NCBI GenBank assembly: GCA_964399635.1
Contig: CAYNRU010000043.1
Coordinates: 124,001 to 188,000 of the forward strand
Direction: 5' to 3'
DNA: 64,000 nt
Source: UBA4615 sp964399635
GTDB taxonomy: Bacteria; Pseudomonadota; Gammaproteobacteria; Burkholderiales; Burkholderiaceae_E
The translations under genes and the position numbers were made by a program. This document shows positions 19,682 to 27,638 of the stretch, one piece after another. Below the pieces are notes generated by a model. That model saw nothing but the letters and a program-made list of their open reading frames with translations. It was not told the DNA's origin and did no database searches. Position 1 is the stretch's first letter, and each line of letters opens with the position of its first letter.

Positions 19682-21220
19682 ATGTTCAGTGCCGCCTGCC
19701 CGTCGTGTGGCGCGAAGGTCTCGCTGCGCGCGAGCCAGTCGAGCGCGGCCGTCTGCGGGTTCTGCAAGAGCACGCTGGTGCGCGATGCCGACGCGCTCAG
19801 GCGGGTCGGCGTGCAGGGCGAGCTGCTCGAGGACTACTCGCGCGTGCAGGTGGGCACCGGCGGGCGCTTCGAGGGACGCTCGTTCACCGTCGTGGGCCGG
19901 ATCCAGCTGCGCTACGACGACGGCGCCTGGAACGAGTGGCACCTCCTGTTCGAGGACGGCGGCAACGGCTGGCTGAGCGAGGCCTCGGGCCAGTACGCGG
20001 TCACCTTCGACGAGGGCCCTGCCAGCGGCGCACCGGGCTTCGACGCGCTCAGGCCCGGCATGACCGTCGGCCTCAAGGGCAAGCCCCACACCCTGACCGA
20101 CAAGCGCACGGCGCGCTGCACCGCCGCCGAGGGCGAGCTGCCCTTCCCCGCCGACAGCCGCTGGGAGGCCCGGGTGGCCGACCTGCGCGCGGGCGAGCGC
20201 CTGCTGACGCTCGACTACTCCGAAGGCGAGCCGCCCAAGCTCTATCGGGGTACCGCGCTCGCGCTCGAGGCGCTGCAGCCCACGCTGCTGCGCGCGCTCG
20301 CCGTGGTCGGGGAGACCGCGGGCGCGCTGCCCGGCGCCCTGCAGACGCTGGACTGCCCCGCCTGCGGCGCGCCGGTACGCTTCGTGACCCAGATCGCCAC
20401 GCTGGTCACCTGCAAGGCCTGCAAGAGCGACCTGTCGGCGCAGGCGCAGGGCCTGGTCGTGGAGGTCGCGCGCGCCGACGCGGCCGAGCGCCGCACGTCG
20501 ATCGCGCTGGGCGCCGAGGGCGAGCTGCGCGGCGAGCGCTACACCGTCATCGGCATCCTCGCCCGGCGCACCGACGACGATCCCGCCGAATGGTTCGAGT
20601 ACCTGCTCTACAGCCCCGGCGCGGGGCTCCGGTGGATCGTGCAGGTGGGGCATGCGTTCCAGTGGGTCGAGGTGCTCAACGCTGCGCCCGAGCTGTCCGG
20701 GGGCAGCGCCCGCCTGGACGGCGCGTCCTACGCCAGCCACGAGGCCTACGCCGCGCTGACCACCTGGGTCGCGGGCAGCTTCAACTGGCGCCCGCGGGTC
20801 GGTGACCGCTGCGGCGTGACCGAGTACGTCCGCGGCATGGGGCCGGGCCGGGTCGTGCTGAGCGCCGAGAAGACCGACGCCGAGCTCACCTGGTCGCGCG
20901 CGGTGGACCTGCCGGCCGAGGAGGTCCTGCGGGCCTTCCCGCGGGACGCCACGGCCGGGGCCGTCGCCGCGCCGGCCGCAGCGGCCGGAAAGCCCGGGTC
21001 GACGGCGCGCGTGGACCTCGGGGCCCGCAAGCTCAACGACCTCGCGATCCTGTTCAGCATCCTGCTCGTGGTGCTGGCGCTGCCGACGGTCTTCGTCGGC
21101 GACTTCGGCGAATCGATCGACACCGTGGCGATCGCGCTGCTCGCGCTCTGGGCACCCGTGTACTGGCTCGGCCGGCGACGCAGCGACGACAGCGACGGCG
21201 ACGGCGACGGCGGGGACTGA
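19682..21220 (+). CDS. DUF4178-domain protein with two zinc ribbons and a C-terminal membrane anchor
   Basis: 512 residues. The N-terminus has a zinc ribbon (CPSCGAKV, then CGFCKSTLV). A DUF4178 domain follows with FEGRSFTVVGRIQLRYDDG and WNEWHLLFEDG, then a second ribbon at about 222-248 (CPACGAPV, CKACKSDL) and a second DUF4178 copy (LRGERYTVIGILARR, EWFEYLLYS). Two hydrophobic helices near the C-terminus (about 450-495) would place it in the membrane. The end is acidic (SDDSDGDGDGGD). The family has no known activity; tandem ribbon-DUF4178 units suggest a binding or scaffold role. It is 16 bp after the SPFH gene and so presumably in the same operon. Confidence 0.82.
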   Translation: MFSAACPSCGAKVSLRASQSSAAVCGFCKSTLVRDADALRRVGVQGELLEDYSRVQVGTGGRFEGRSFTVVGRIQLRYDDGAWNEWHLLFEDGGNGWLSEASGQYAVTFDEGPASGAPGFDALRPGMTVGLKGKPHTLTDKRTARCTAAEGELPFPADSRWEARVADLRAGERLLTLDYSEGEPPKLYRGTALALEALQPTLLRALAVVGETAGALPGALQTLDCPACGAPVRFVTQIATLVTCKACKSDLSAQAQGLVVEVARADAAERRTSIALGAEGELRGERYTVIGILARRTDDDPAEWFEYLLYSPGAGLRWIVQVGHAFQWVEVLNAAPELSGGSARLDGASYASHEAYAALTTWVAGSFNWRPRVGDRCGVTEYVRGMGPGRVVLSAEKTDAELTWSRAVDLPAEEVLRAFPRDATAGAVAAPAAAAGKPGSTARVDLGARKLNDLAILFSILLVVLALPTVFVGDFGESIDTVAIALLALWAPVYWLGRRRSDDSDGDGDGGD

Positions 21221-21225
21221 CGGCC

Positions 21226-21390
21226 ATGCGCGCCCTGTACACCCTGTTCGCGTGCGTCGTCCTGGTCGTGTCGGCCGTCGCCATCTATACCGGCGACAGC
21301 CGCTCCGGGCTCAGCGGCACCGGCTACCGGGGCGGCGGCGGCGGGTACTCCGGTGGCAGCGGGTACTCCGGTGGCAGCGGACACAAGTAG
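21226..21390 (+). CDS. Small Gly-rich single-pass membrane or exported peptide
   Basis: 54 residues, starting 5 bp after the DUF4178 gene. A hydrophobic helix at 3-20 (ALYTLFACVVLVVSAVAIYT) is followed by a Gly/Ser/Tyr tail made of GYSGGS repeats and ending in GHK. The tail is encoded by an 18-bp tandem repeat. The 3' end overlaps the speD start in another frame. The close packing supports real translation even though the protein is short; the function is unknown. Confidence 0.6.
   Translation: MRALYTLFACVVLVVSAVAIYTGDSRSGLSGTGYRGGGGGYSGGSGYSGGSGHK
21343..21378 (+). repeat. Two perfect 18-bp tandem repeats carrying alternative speD start codons
   Basis: 21343-21360 and 21361-21378 are identical. 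In the small-peptide frame they encode GYSGGS twice. In the speD frame each copy contains a GTG (21353 and 21371), so the duplication creates two possible initiation codons for the overlapping gene. Confidence 0.85.
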
Positions 21391-21733
21391 CGCGCTGCGC
21401 GCGCGCCACGTGCTGGCCGACCTGCTGCAGGTCGACCCAGCGCTGCTGCGCGACGCCGCGGCGATCGAGGCGCTGATGCGCGCGGCGGCTGCCGCGGCGG
21501 GCGCCCGCGTGATCGCGGGCCACTTCCATCGCTTCGGTGGCGAGGGCGGCGTCACCGGCGTGCTGATGCTGGCCGAGTCGCACATGTCGATCCACACCTG
21601 GCCCGAGATCGGGCTGGCCGCGGTGGATGCGTTCATGTGCGGCGACGCCCGGGCCGAGGTGGCGGTGGCCTGGCTCGAGCGGGGGCTCGGCGCGGCGCCG
21701 TGCGCGATACGGGTGATCGAGCGCGGCGCCTGA
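21353..21733 (+). CDS. speD: S-adenosylmethionine decarboxylase proenzyme (class 1B type)
   Basis: 126 residues from GTG 21353, or 120 from GTG 21371. It decarboxylates AdoMet to supply the aminopropyl donor for polyamine synthesis. The proenzyme cleaves itself before the Ser of LAESHMSIHTWPE to form the pyruvoyl cofactor. The processing His region GHFHRFGGEGGVTGV and the catalytic Cys in FMCGDA are present. The pairing with a spermidine-synthase-like membrane protein a few genes away suggests both act on the same product. It overlaps the preceding small gene by 38 bp and converges on the dienelactone hydrolase. Confidence 0.88.
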   Translation: MAAGTPVAADTSSALRARHVLADLLQVDPALLRDAAAIEALMRAAAAAAGARVIAGHFHRFGGEGGVTGVLMLAESHMSIHTWPEIGLAAVDAFMCGDARAEVAVAWLERGLGAAPCAIRVIERGA

Positions 21734-21752
21734 TGGGGCCACGGCCCGCGCG

Positions 21753-22673
21753 TCAGGCCAGCGTCTTCCTGAAGAACGCGACCGTCCGGTCCCACGACAG
21801 CTTCGCGGCCGGCTCGCTGTAGCGCGGCGTCGCGTTGTTGTGGAAGCCGTGCTGCGTGCCCGGGTACACGTGCGCCTCGTACGAGGCGCCCGCGCTGGCG
21901 AGCGCCGCCTCGAAAGCCGGCCGCATCCCGTTGATGCCGGCGTCGTTCTCCGCGTAGTGGACCAGCAGCGGCGCCTTGATGCGCGGCACGCTCGCGGTCT
22001 CGGCCGCGGCGCCGTAGTACGGCACGCCCGCCTGCATGTCGGCGCCCATCGTGGCCGCCAGCCAGTTGGTGGTACCCCCGCCCCAGCAGAAGCCGGTGAC
22101 GCCGAGCTTGCCGTTGGACAGTGCATGCGCCTTGAGGAAGCGCGCGCTGTTGAGCATGTCGGTGCGCAGCTGGCCCTGGTCGAGCTTGGCCTGCAGCGCG
22201 CGGCCGTCGTCGTCGTTGCCCGGGTAGCCGCCCACCGGCCACAGGCCGTCGGGCGCGAGCGCGACGAAGCCGTCCACCGCGGCGCGGCGCGCCACGTCCT
22301 CGATGTAGGGATTGAGGCCACGGTTCTCGTGGATCACCAGCACCGCCGGGAACGGCCCGGTCCCCGCCGGCTGCACCAGATAGCCGCGCATCTGCCCGGA
22401 AGTGCCCCCCGGCGACGCATAGCTCACGTACTGAGCCTTGATGCGCGAGTCGGTGAACGAGACCGTCTGCGCCTGGGCGTAACGCGGCATCAGCGCCTGC
22501 GCCATCGCCAGGCCGCCAGCCGTCACCGCCGCGGCGCGCAGCAGGAAGGTCCGGCGGTCGATCTGCCCGTGGCAGTACTCGTCGTAGAGGTCGAACACAC
22601 GCTGGTCGATCTCGAACTGGGTGACTTCCTGGGCATGAACCGGCATCGAAGGTCCGACCTCGGTCGGCTCCAT
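21753..22673 (-). CDS. Dienelactone hydrolase family protein with Tat-type leader
   Basis: 306 residues (297 if the internal ATG at 22646 is used). The sequence around 40-70 has a twin-arginine motif, DRRTFLLRAAAVTAGG, followed by an AQA cleavage site; some 40 residues precede the RR motif, which is unusual for a Tat signal. The alpha/beta hydrolase core has the oxyanion segment LVIHENRGLNPYIEDVARR, the nucleophile Cys in GVTGFCWGGG, a catalytic Asp in HYAENDAGI and the His in GTQHGFHN. A Cys nucleophile is the hallmark of carboxymethylenebutenolidase-type enzymes. Such periplasmic homologues are widespread and of unknown substrate. Confidence 0.85.
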   Translation of the reverse strand: MEPTEVGPSMPVHAQEVTQFEIDQRVFDLYDEYCHGQIDRRTFLLRAAAVTAGGLAMAQALMPRYAQAQTVSFTDSRIKAQYVSYASPGGTSGQMRGYLVQPAGTGPFPAVLVIHENRGLNPYIEDVARRAAVDGFVALAPDGLWPVGGYPGNDDDGRALQAKLDQGQLRTDMLNSARFLKAHALSNGKLGVTGFCWGGGTTNWLAATMGADMQAGVPYYGAAAETASVPRIKAPLLVHYAENDAGINGMRPAFEAALASAGASYEAHVYPGTQHGFHNNATPRYSEPAAKLSWDRTVAFFRKTLA

Positions 22674-22716
22674 GGTGGTGGGCGACCGCGCAATCTATCG
22701 GCCCGCAGGCCGCGGG

Positions 22717-23340
22717 TCAACGCTCGGCGCAGCGCAGCACGTCGGACGCGGACGACAGATCCAGGCAGTGCCTGAGGTCGCCCCGGGGCCGCTCGGCCGC
22801 GGCCTTGCGCCGGGCGGGGTCGTCCGGTGCAGGCGGGCGGGCCGTGCCCCCGCTCGCAGCGCCCGCCTGGCTCGCGGACTGGCCGGCGGTCATCGCCTTG
22901 CCCGCGTCGCCAGCGCGCGCGGACGGGTTCAGCCAGCCCTGCGCCGTCCCGCGCAGGGCGCGCAGCGTGTCGTCCTCGACGAACAGCGCGCCCGCCACGG
23001 CGAGCAGCAGCATCGCCGCCAGCCCGGCGATGAGTGCCCTGCGGGCGCCGCCGCGGCGCGCGAGCGCCGCCGCGGCCAGCGTGCGCTGGCGTGCGCTCAT
23101 GCTCGAGCGCCGGTCCTGGGCGCGGATCGCCGCCCACCCGAGGGCCAGCCCCGCGACGATGCCGACCAGGCTCGACGCCAGCTCGGGCCAGGGCTTGGAC
23201 AGCGAGTCCGGGTAGCCGATGGCGAGCGTCGCGACCGCCGCGCAGAGTGCGGCGACCGCCAGCAGCCGCCGATTGTCCGAGAGGTAACCGACGGCCAGCA
23301 GCAGCACGGCCTGGATCAGTCCGATGGAGAGGTCAGACAT
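22717..23340 (-). CDS. Hypothetical membrane protein
   Basis: 207 residues. Start ATG at 23340 is chosen where the hydrophobic N-terminus begins (DLSIGLIQAVLLLAVGYLS). Four hydrophobic segments lie at about 7-22, 29-46, 57-74 and 105-122. The C-terminal 80 residues are soluble and Ala-rich with two Cys (RHCLDLSSASDVLRC) that could form a disulfide outside the membrane. No family is recognised. It is 43 bp upstream of the dienelactone hydrolase start and may share its transcript. Confidence 0.55.
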   Translation of the reverse strand: MSDLSIGLIQAVLLLAVGYLSDNRRLLAVAALCAAVATLAIGYPDSLSKPWPELASSLVGIVAGLALGWAAIRAQDRRSSMSARQRTLAAAALARRGGARRALIAGLAAMLLLAVAGALFVEDDTLRALRGTAQGWLNPSARAGDAGKAMTAGQSASQAGAASGGTARPPAPDDPARRKAAAERPRGDLRHCLDLSSASDVLRCAER

Positions 23341-23499
23341 GGAGACGGTGCGCACGTGCCGCGGAAAACGATGCGCGAGCCTCGCCCCCCTGCGGGCTGG
23401 TGGCCAGCGCCAACCGACGATCGGGGCCTCGCGAGTGCCGGGAGCATACGAGGGCCGCGCGCGAGCGCTGCGGCGCCGGTGGCCGGCGCCGCCCGGGAC

Positions 23500-23778
23500 T
23501 CAGTCCGGGCTCACGGCCCCGTCCGCCTGTGCGTCGTAGGCCGCGTTGCGCCAGGCGTCGAAGTACGCGTCCTCCGGTCCGGACAGCGCATCCTGCGGCT
23601 GCCCGGATCCGGCGCGCACGGCGTGCCCGGCGTGCGCGCTGCGGGCACGGACGCGCAGGCTGATGCGCCGAGACGGCTGCAGCAGCACCGATGCGCGCCG
23701 CGGTGCGCCGCGGGCGCGGCCGTCGAGGAAGGCCGGCACCGGTGCGCCGTCGAACTCGAACTCCAGCTGACCCGCCAT
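23500..23778 (-). CDS. Small hypothetical protein
   Basis: 92 residues. Start ATG at 23778 has GGAGAC a few bases upstream, which marks the start although the frame is open further 5'. The N-terminus AGQLEFEFDGAPVPAFLDG is acidic and the middle is Arg-rich (RRISLRVRARSAH). The C-terminal PEDAYFDAWRNAAYDAQADG is helical. No family is recognised and no transmembrane segment is present. Confidence 0.45.
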   Translation of the reverse strand: MAGQLEFEFDGAPVPAFLDGRARGAPRRASVLLQPSRRISLRVRARSAHAGHAVRAGSGQPQDALSGPEDAYFDAWRNAAYDAQADGAVSPD

Positions 23779-23898
23779 GTCTGTCTCCGGAAGGATGGAT
23801 CGAATCGGTTCATTCAGCGCCGCGCGTCGGGCAGGCGCATCGCGGGCGGGGGCGGCCGGACGGCGTCGGCCGATGAAGGGCGGCGCGGGTGCGCGGGT

Positions 23899-23980
23899 GG
23901 CGCGGGTCTTCGGGCGCATGGGTGGCGCGATGCTCGGTTGGCGCGGGTCTACGGGCGCATCGGCGGCGCGATGCGCGGCT
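23899..23980. repeat. Two-copy 41-bp tandem repeat upstream of a small gene
   Basis: 23899-23939 and 23940-23980 are near-identical 41-bp units (7 differences by eye). Each carries a core of the form GGCGCATSGGYGGCGC. The same core occurs beside the nuclease-helicase gene at 56005-56029 (inverted) and 59545-59566. Confidence 0.6.
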
Positions 23981-24007
23981 GGTCGATCGGCCGCGCGCCC
24001 GCGCCCG

Positions 24008-24850
24008 CTACCGGCGGCTGATCGGCGCGGTCCGCGGCACGGCTGCAGCCGTCGCGACCACCGAGCCGTTCGCATCGCGCAGCTCGAGCCGCTCGCCGTC
24101 GCGGCGCATCGCGGCGGCGCTGCCGATCGACTTCAGGTAGGCAGCCTCCTGCGCCTTCAGGTCGGCGGGTCCGGCACAGCCGGCACGCGCGTACTGCAGC
24201 GGCCCCACGTTCAGGCGGCGCTCGGCGAGCGCCCACGGGCCCGCGTAGCGCGAGCAGCCGCCAAAGCCACGCACGCGCCCGTCCGGATCGAACTCGACGG
24301 TGATCAGGCTGCCCGGCAGCACGCCCACCATCGACCGCGCGGCGCCCGCGTAGGCGGTCACCCGCCACACCGTGTCCACGAGCCCGGCCGGCTGCGGCGC
24401 AAACACCGCGAGCGGCGTGCCGTGGCGGTCGGCGAGCACGAGCGACGCGTCCTCCATGCGCCACGCCGTCGTGCGCGCGAGCACGCGGCTGTAGGCCTCG
24501 GCGCTCGCCTGGACCGCCTCGGAGCAGTCGCGCCGCGATACAGCGAGGTCGCGCCCGATGTGCAGCGCCGTGCCGTGCGCGTGCCAGGGCCCGACGAAGC
24601 GATTGCAGCCGTCGCTGCCGGTGATCCGGTCCGCCGCGAAGCGCAGGGTCGGCGGCGAGGCGTCGGCGGGCAGCGTCTGCGCCCCCATCGTCGACAGCAT
24701 CCAGGCGCTGCCCTCGAGCGCCGTCGGCGCCGTCGGCGCCGTCGGCGCGGGCGGAACTGTCGAGCAGGCGGACAAGGCCGCCACGGTGAGCAGCGCTGCG
24801 GCGAGCTTGAGCGGGATAGGGCGCGACGGCCGCATGTCGAGGGGACTCAT
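24008..24850 (-). CDS. META-domain (HslJ-like) lipoprotein
   Basis: 280 residues (275 from the alternative ATG at 24835). A lipoprotein signal ends in LSAC, so the mature protein should be lipid-anchored. A PTAPTAPTA linker encoded by a 9-bp repeat follows. Two META/HslJ-like repeats follow: the first with GSAWMLSTMGAQTLPADASP and GSDGCNRFVGPW, the second with DTVWRVTAYAG and GFGGCSRYAGPWAL. The second repeat ends in a Lys-containing YLKSIGSAAA helix. META-domain proteins are envelope-associated and some are heat-inducible, but the role here is unknown. Confidence 0.75.
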   Translation of the reverse strand: MSPLDMRPSRPIPLKLAAALLTVAALSACSTVPPAPTAPTAPTALEGSAWMLSTMGAQTLPADASPPTLRFAADRITGSDGCNRFVGPWHAHGTALHIGRDLAVSRRDCSEAVQASAEAYSRVLARTTAWRMEDASLVLADRHGTPLAVFAPQPAGLVDTVWRVTAYAGAARSMVGVLPGSLITVEFDPDGRVRGFGGCSRYAGPWALAERRLNVGPLQYARAGCAGPADLKAQEAAYLKSIGSAAAMRRDGERLELRDANGSVVATAAAVPRTAPISRR

Positions 24851-24971
24851 ACGGCCAGTCTCGAAACCTCGGCACCCGGGGTCAAGGCGTCTGTCTCGCG
24901 GGCGACCCGTTGCACCGACGTACGGAGGGGTCGGCGGCGCGGGCGGCGCAGCGCGGGCGCCCGTCTCCCGT

Positions 24972-25769
24972 TCAGGCGGGCGCGCCCGCCGCGTGGCGCG
25001 CCTCGAAGCGCGCGCGCCAGTCGGCGCCGCCGAGCCAACGCAGCAGGCTGCCGGCCGAGCGGCCGTGGCGCTCGATCGGCTCGACGCAGGCCCAGGCGAG
25101 CGCGAGGTTGCACGACATCGCAGGCGGGCGCCCCGCGCCCGCCGCGCCGAGCAGGGCGCCGAGCGTCGGCAGTCCGGTGCCCAGCATCACGATCGCGTCC
25201 ACGCCGCCCGGATCGATGGACGCCAGCGCACGCGAGGCCGCATCCTCGGTCATCGCATAGATCGGGTGGAAGGCGGGCGCCGCGCCCGCGGCCGCATGGT
25301 CGGCGACGCGCGCCACCGCGCCCACCTCCAGCCCGCGCGCCTCCCAGTAGCCCACGCTCGCCCGCGTGAGCGCGTCCGGATAGGGCGTCACCAGCCCGAT
25401 CCGCCGCGCGCCCAGCGCGCCGAGCGCCGCCACGATCGCGAGCGCGGAGGTCACCACCGGATAGCCCAGGCGCGCCGAGAGCGCGCCCACCGCGAGGTCC
25501 TCGCGCGCCGGGCCGGCGAGGTACGAGGCGCCGGTGCAGGCGAAGCCCACGGCTGCGAGCGGCATGTCCGCGAACTGCCCGATCGCGCGCCCGATCCCCT
25601 CGAAGTAGTCGAGCAGCCGCCGGTCCATCGACGGATCGTCGCTGGTGAGCCGCGCCGCGACGACGCCCACGCCCCTCGGGGCTAGCAGGCCGAGCTCGGG
25701 CTCGACCGTCGTGTTGGCCTGCGGCGTCAGCACGCCGACCAGGCCCCGCGGCGCATAGGCGAGCGCCAC
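24972..25769 (-). CDS. Asp/Glu racemase superfamily protein (maleate isomerase/AMDase-like)
   Basis: 265 residues. The N-terminus GLVGVLTPQANTTVEPELGL is characteristic of the maleate cis-trans isomerase/arylmalonate decarboxylase branch. The first active-site Cys is present in GFACTGASYLAG (about residue 77). At the second position, where isomerases and racemases have Cys, the protein reads IVMLGTGLPTLG with no Cys. A one-Cys site would not fit a two-base racemase and points to a different reaction. The gene starts 4 bp after the aldolase stop and is the last gene of an operon with HpaI aldolase, a Bug protein and DUF1445. Confidence 0.7.
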   Translation of the reverse strand: MALAYAPRGLVGVLTPQANTTVEPELGLLAPRGVGVVAARLTSDDPSMDRRLLDYFEGIGRAIGQFADMPLAAVGFACTGASYLAGPAREDLAVGALSARLGYPVVTSALAIVAALGALGARRIGLVTPYPDALTRASVGYWEARGLEVGAVARVADHAAAGAAPAFHPIYAMTEDAASRALASIDPGGVDAIVMLGTGLPTLGALLGAAGAGRPPAMSCNLALAWACVEPIERHGRSAGSLLRWLGGADWRARFEARHAAGAPA

Positions 25770-25773
25770 GCGG

Positions 25774-26613
25774 TCAGGCCCGGGCGCCGCAGGCCGCGTC
25801 CTGCAGCGCGCCGAAGAAGCGCGCCCGCTCGCGCGCCCGGTTCATCAGCAACGTCAGGTCGTTCTCGGTCAGCACCATCCGCACGCCCAGCCCGATGAAG
25901 CGCGCCCAGTGCGCGTCCTCGCGCACCCCGCCCATCCCCACGTGCTTGCCGTGCGCGCGCGCGGCGGCCACCGTGCGCGCGACCGCGTCGGCCAGCTCCG
26001 GCCGGCCGTAGCCCCCGGGCAGGCCGAGGTCGTACACCATGTCGCTCGCGCCGATGAACAGGATGTCGATGCCCGGCGTGGCCGCGATCGCGTCGACCTG
26101 CTCGAGCGCGGCGCGGCTCTCGATCATCGCGACCGTCAGCGCCTCGGCATTGAAGCGGCGCGTCGCCTCGGCGAGAGACAGCCCGTAGCCGAACTGCGGG
26201 ATCGACCCCGGCACCGACAGCTCGCCCTCGGGCGGGAAGCGCGCCGCGCGCGCCGCGCACCGCGCCTGCTCGACGCTGTCGACGTGCGGCACGATGACGC
26301 CCAGCGTCCCGTTGGTGAGCCAGCTCGCGATCTCGGCCGGCTCGTTGCGGCGCACCCGCGCCAGCGGCACGACGCCCGCCCGGATCGCGCCGAGCGCGAT
26401 GTCGTAGCCGGTGTCGCTCGCCATCGGGCTGTGCTCGTTGTCGAGCATGATCCACGCAAAGCCGCAGTCGGCGAGGATCGCGCCGATCTCGGCCGTGCGC
26501 GAGTGGCGCACGTTGCAGCCCACCAGGACCTCGCCGCGCCCGAGCCGCTCGCGAAAGGCGGCGCCGAGCGCGGGGCGCGCGCCGCCGGCGGCGCCCGTCG
26601 CGTCGAGGCTCAT
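25774..26613 (-). CDS. HpcH/HpaI aldolase/citrate lyase family protein
   Basis: 279 residues. Class II-type pyruvate aldolase fold: WIMLDNEHSPMASDTGYD, then PLARVRRNEP with the substrate Arg, VIVPHVDSVEQA and AMIESRAALEQVDAIAATPG (metal-binding Glu) and DILFIGASDMVYDLGLPGGY (metal-binding Asp). It would cleave or form a 4-hydroxy-2-oxo acid or similar. Its ATG overlaps the TGA of the Bug gene (ATGA at 26610-26613). The substrate is probably the same organic acid bound by that protein. Confidence 0.85.
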   Translation of the reverse strand: MSLDATGAAGGARPALGAAFRERLGRGEVLVGCNVRHSRTAEIGAILADCGFAWIMLDNEHSPMASDTGYDIALGAIRAGVVPLARVRRNEPAEIASWLTNGTLGVIVPHVDSVEQARCAARAARFPPEGELSVPGSIPQFGYGLSLAEATRRFNAEALTVAMIESRAALEQVDAIAATPGIDILFIGASDMVYDLGLPGGYGRPELADAVARTVAAARAHGKHVGMGGVREDAHWARFIGLGVRMVLTENDLTLLMNRARERARFFGALQDAACGARA

Positions 26614-27590
26614 TCGGCCACGATGCCCGCGTCGCGGATGATCTCGCCGTACACCTGCGCGTCGCTGCGCATGCGCGCGGTCAGCGCCTCGGGCGTGCCG
26701 GCCACCACGTCCATGCCCAGCCCCTTGAGCCGCGCCGTCACCGCGGGCAGTTGCAGGATGCGCACCAGCTCGGCGTTGAGCTTGCGCACGATCTCCTTGG
26801 GCGTGCCGGCCGGCGCGAAGATCGCGTACCAGGTGTCGAGCGCGAAGCCGGGCATCCCGGACTCGATCATCGTGGGCAGCTCGGGCGCGACCGCGGTGCG
26901 GGTCGCGCTGGTCACCGCGAGCGCGCGCAGCTGCCCCGCCTGCACCGCCGGCAGCGAGGAGCCGATGTTGTCGAACATCATCGCGACGTGCCCGCCGATC
27001 AGGTCGACGCGGGCCGGGCCGCTGCCCTTGTAGGGCACGTGGACCATGTTCAGCCCCGCGGTCCGCTTGAACTTCTCGCCGGCGAGGTGCCCCCCGCCGC
27101 CGGTGCTGGCCGACGCGAAGTTGGTGCCGCCCGGCTGCTTGCGGATGTACGCGATCAGCTCCTGCACCGTGGCGGCCGGGATGTTCTTCGGGTTCACCAC
27201 GAGCAGCAGCGGCGCGGCCGCCACCATCGTGATCGGCTCGAAGTCCTTGAACGCGTCGTGCTTGGTGTCCTTGATCAGGATCTGGTTGGTGCCGTGCGAG
27301 CTCTGTGTGCCGAACACCAGCGTGTAGCCGTCGGGCGGCGAGTTCGCCACGAACTGGCTGCCGATGTTGCCCGAGGCGCCCGGGCGCGTGTCGATCAGCA
27401 CCGGCTGGCTCCAGGTCTTGGTCATCTCCTCGCCGAGCACGCGCGCCACCGTCTCGACCGTGCCGCCGGGCGGATAGGGCACGACCAGCCGGATCGGCTT
27501 GGACGGATAGTCGGACTGGGCCAGCGCCGGGGCGCAGGCCAGCGCCGACAGCAGCACGGCCGCGGCGAGGCGGGTCGATTCACGCAACAT
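26610..27590 (-). CDS. Bug-family tripartite tricarboxylate transporter substrate-binding protein
   Basis: 326 residues with a signal peptide cut near ALAQ (residue 25). Family motifs are YPSKPIRLVVPYPPGGTVET, RPGASGNIGSQFVA, PDGYTLVFG and HVPYKGSGPA. Bug (TctC-like) proteins bind carboxylic acids in the periplasm for a TctAB permease; neither TctA nor TctB is in this window, the usual orphan situation in Burkholderiales. It lies between a DUF1445 hydro-lyase-like gene (48 bp upstream) and the HpaI aldolase (4-bp overlap), so a carboxylate ligand is likely. Confidence 0.9.
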   Translation of the reverse strand: MLRESTRLAAAVLLSALACAPALAQSDYPSKPIRLVVPYPPGGTVETVARVLGEEMTKTWSQPVLIDTRPGASGNIGSQFVANSPPDGYTLVFGTQSSHGTNQILIKDTKHDAFKDFEPITMVAAAPLLLVVNPKNIPAATVQELIAYIRKQPGGTNFASASTGGGGHLAGEKFKRTAGLNMVHVPYKGSGPARVDLIGGHVAMMFDNIGSSLPAVQAGQLRALAVTSATRTAVAPELPTMIESGMPGFALDTWYAIFAPAGTPKEIVRKLNAELVRILQLPAVTARLKGLGMDVVAGTPEALTARMRSDAQVYGEIIRDAGIVAE

Positions 27591-27638
27591 GAGGTCGGTC
27601 TCTCGGAAGGTGAGGGTGGACGACGACGGGGCCGCGCG

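Noticed and set aside
24718..24746. 9-bp repeat in the META-domain lipoprotein gene
   Set aside because: A simple PTA linker repeat common in lipoproteins; no further significance seen.
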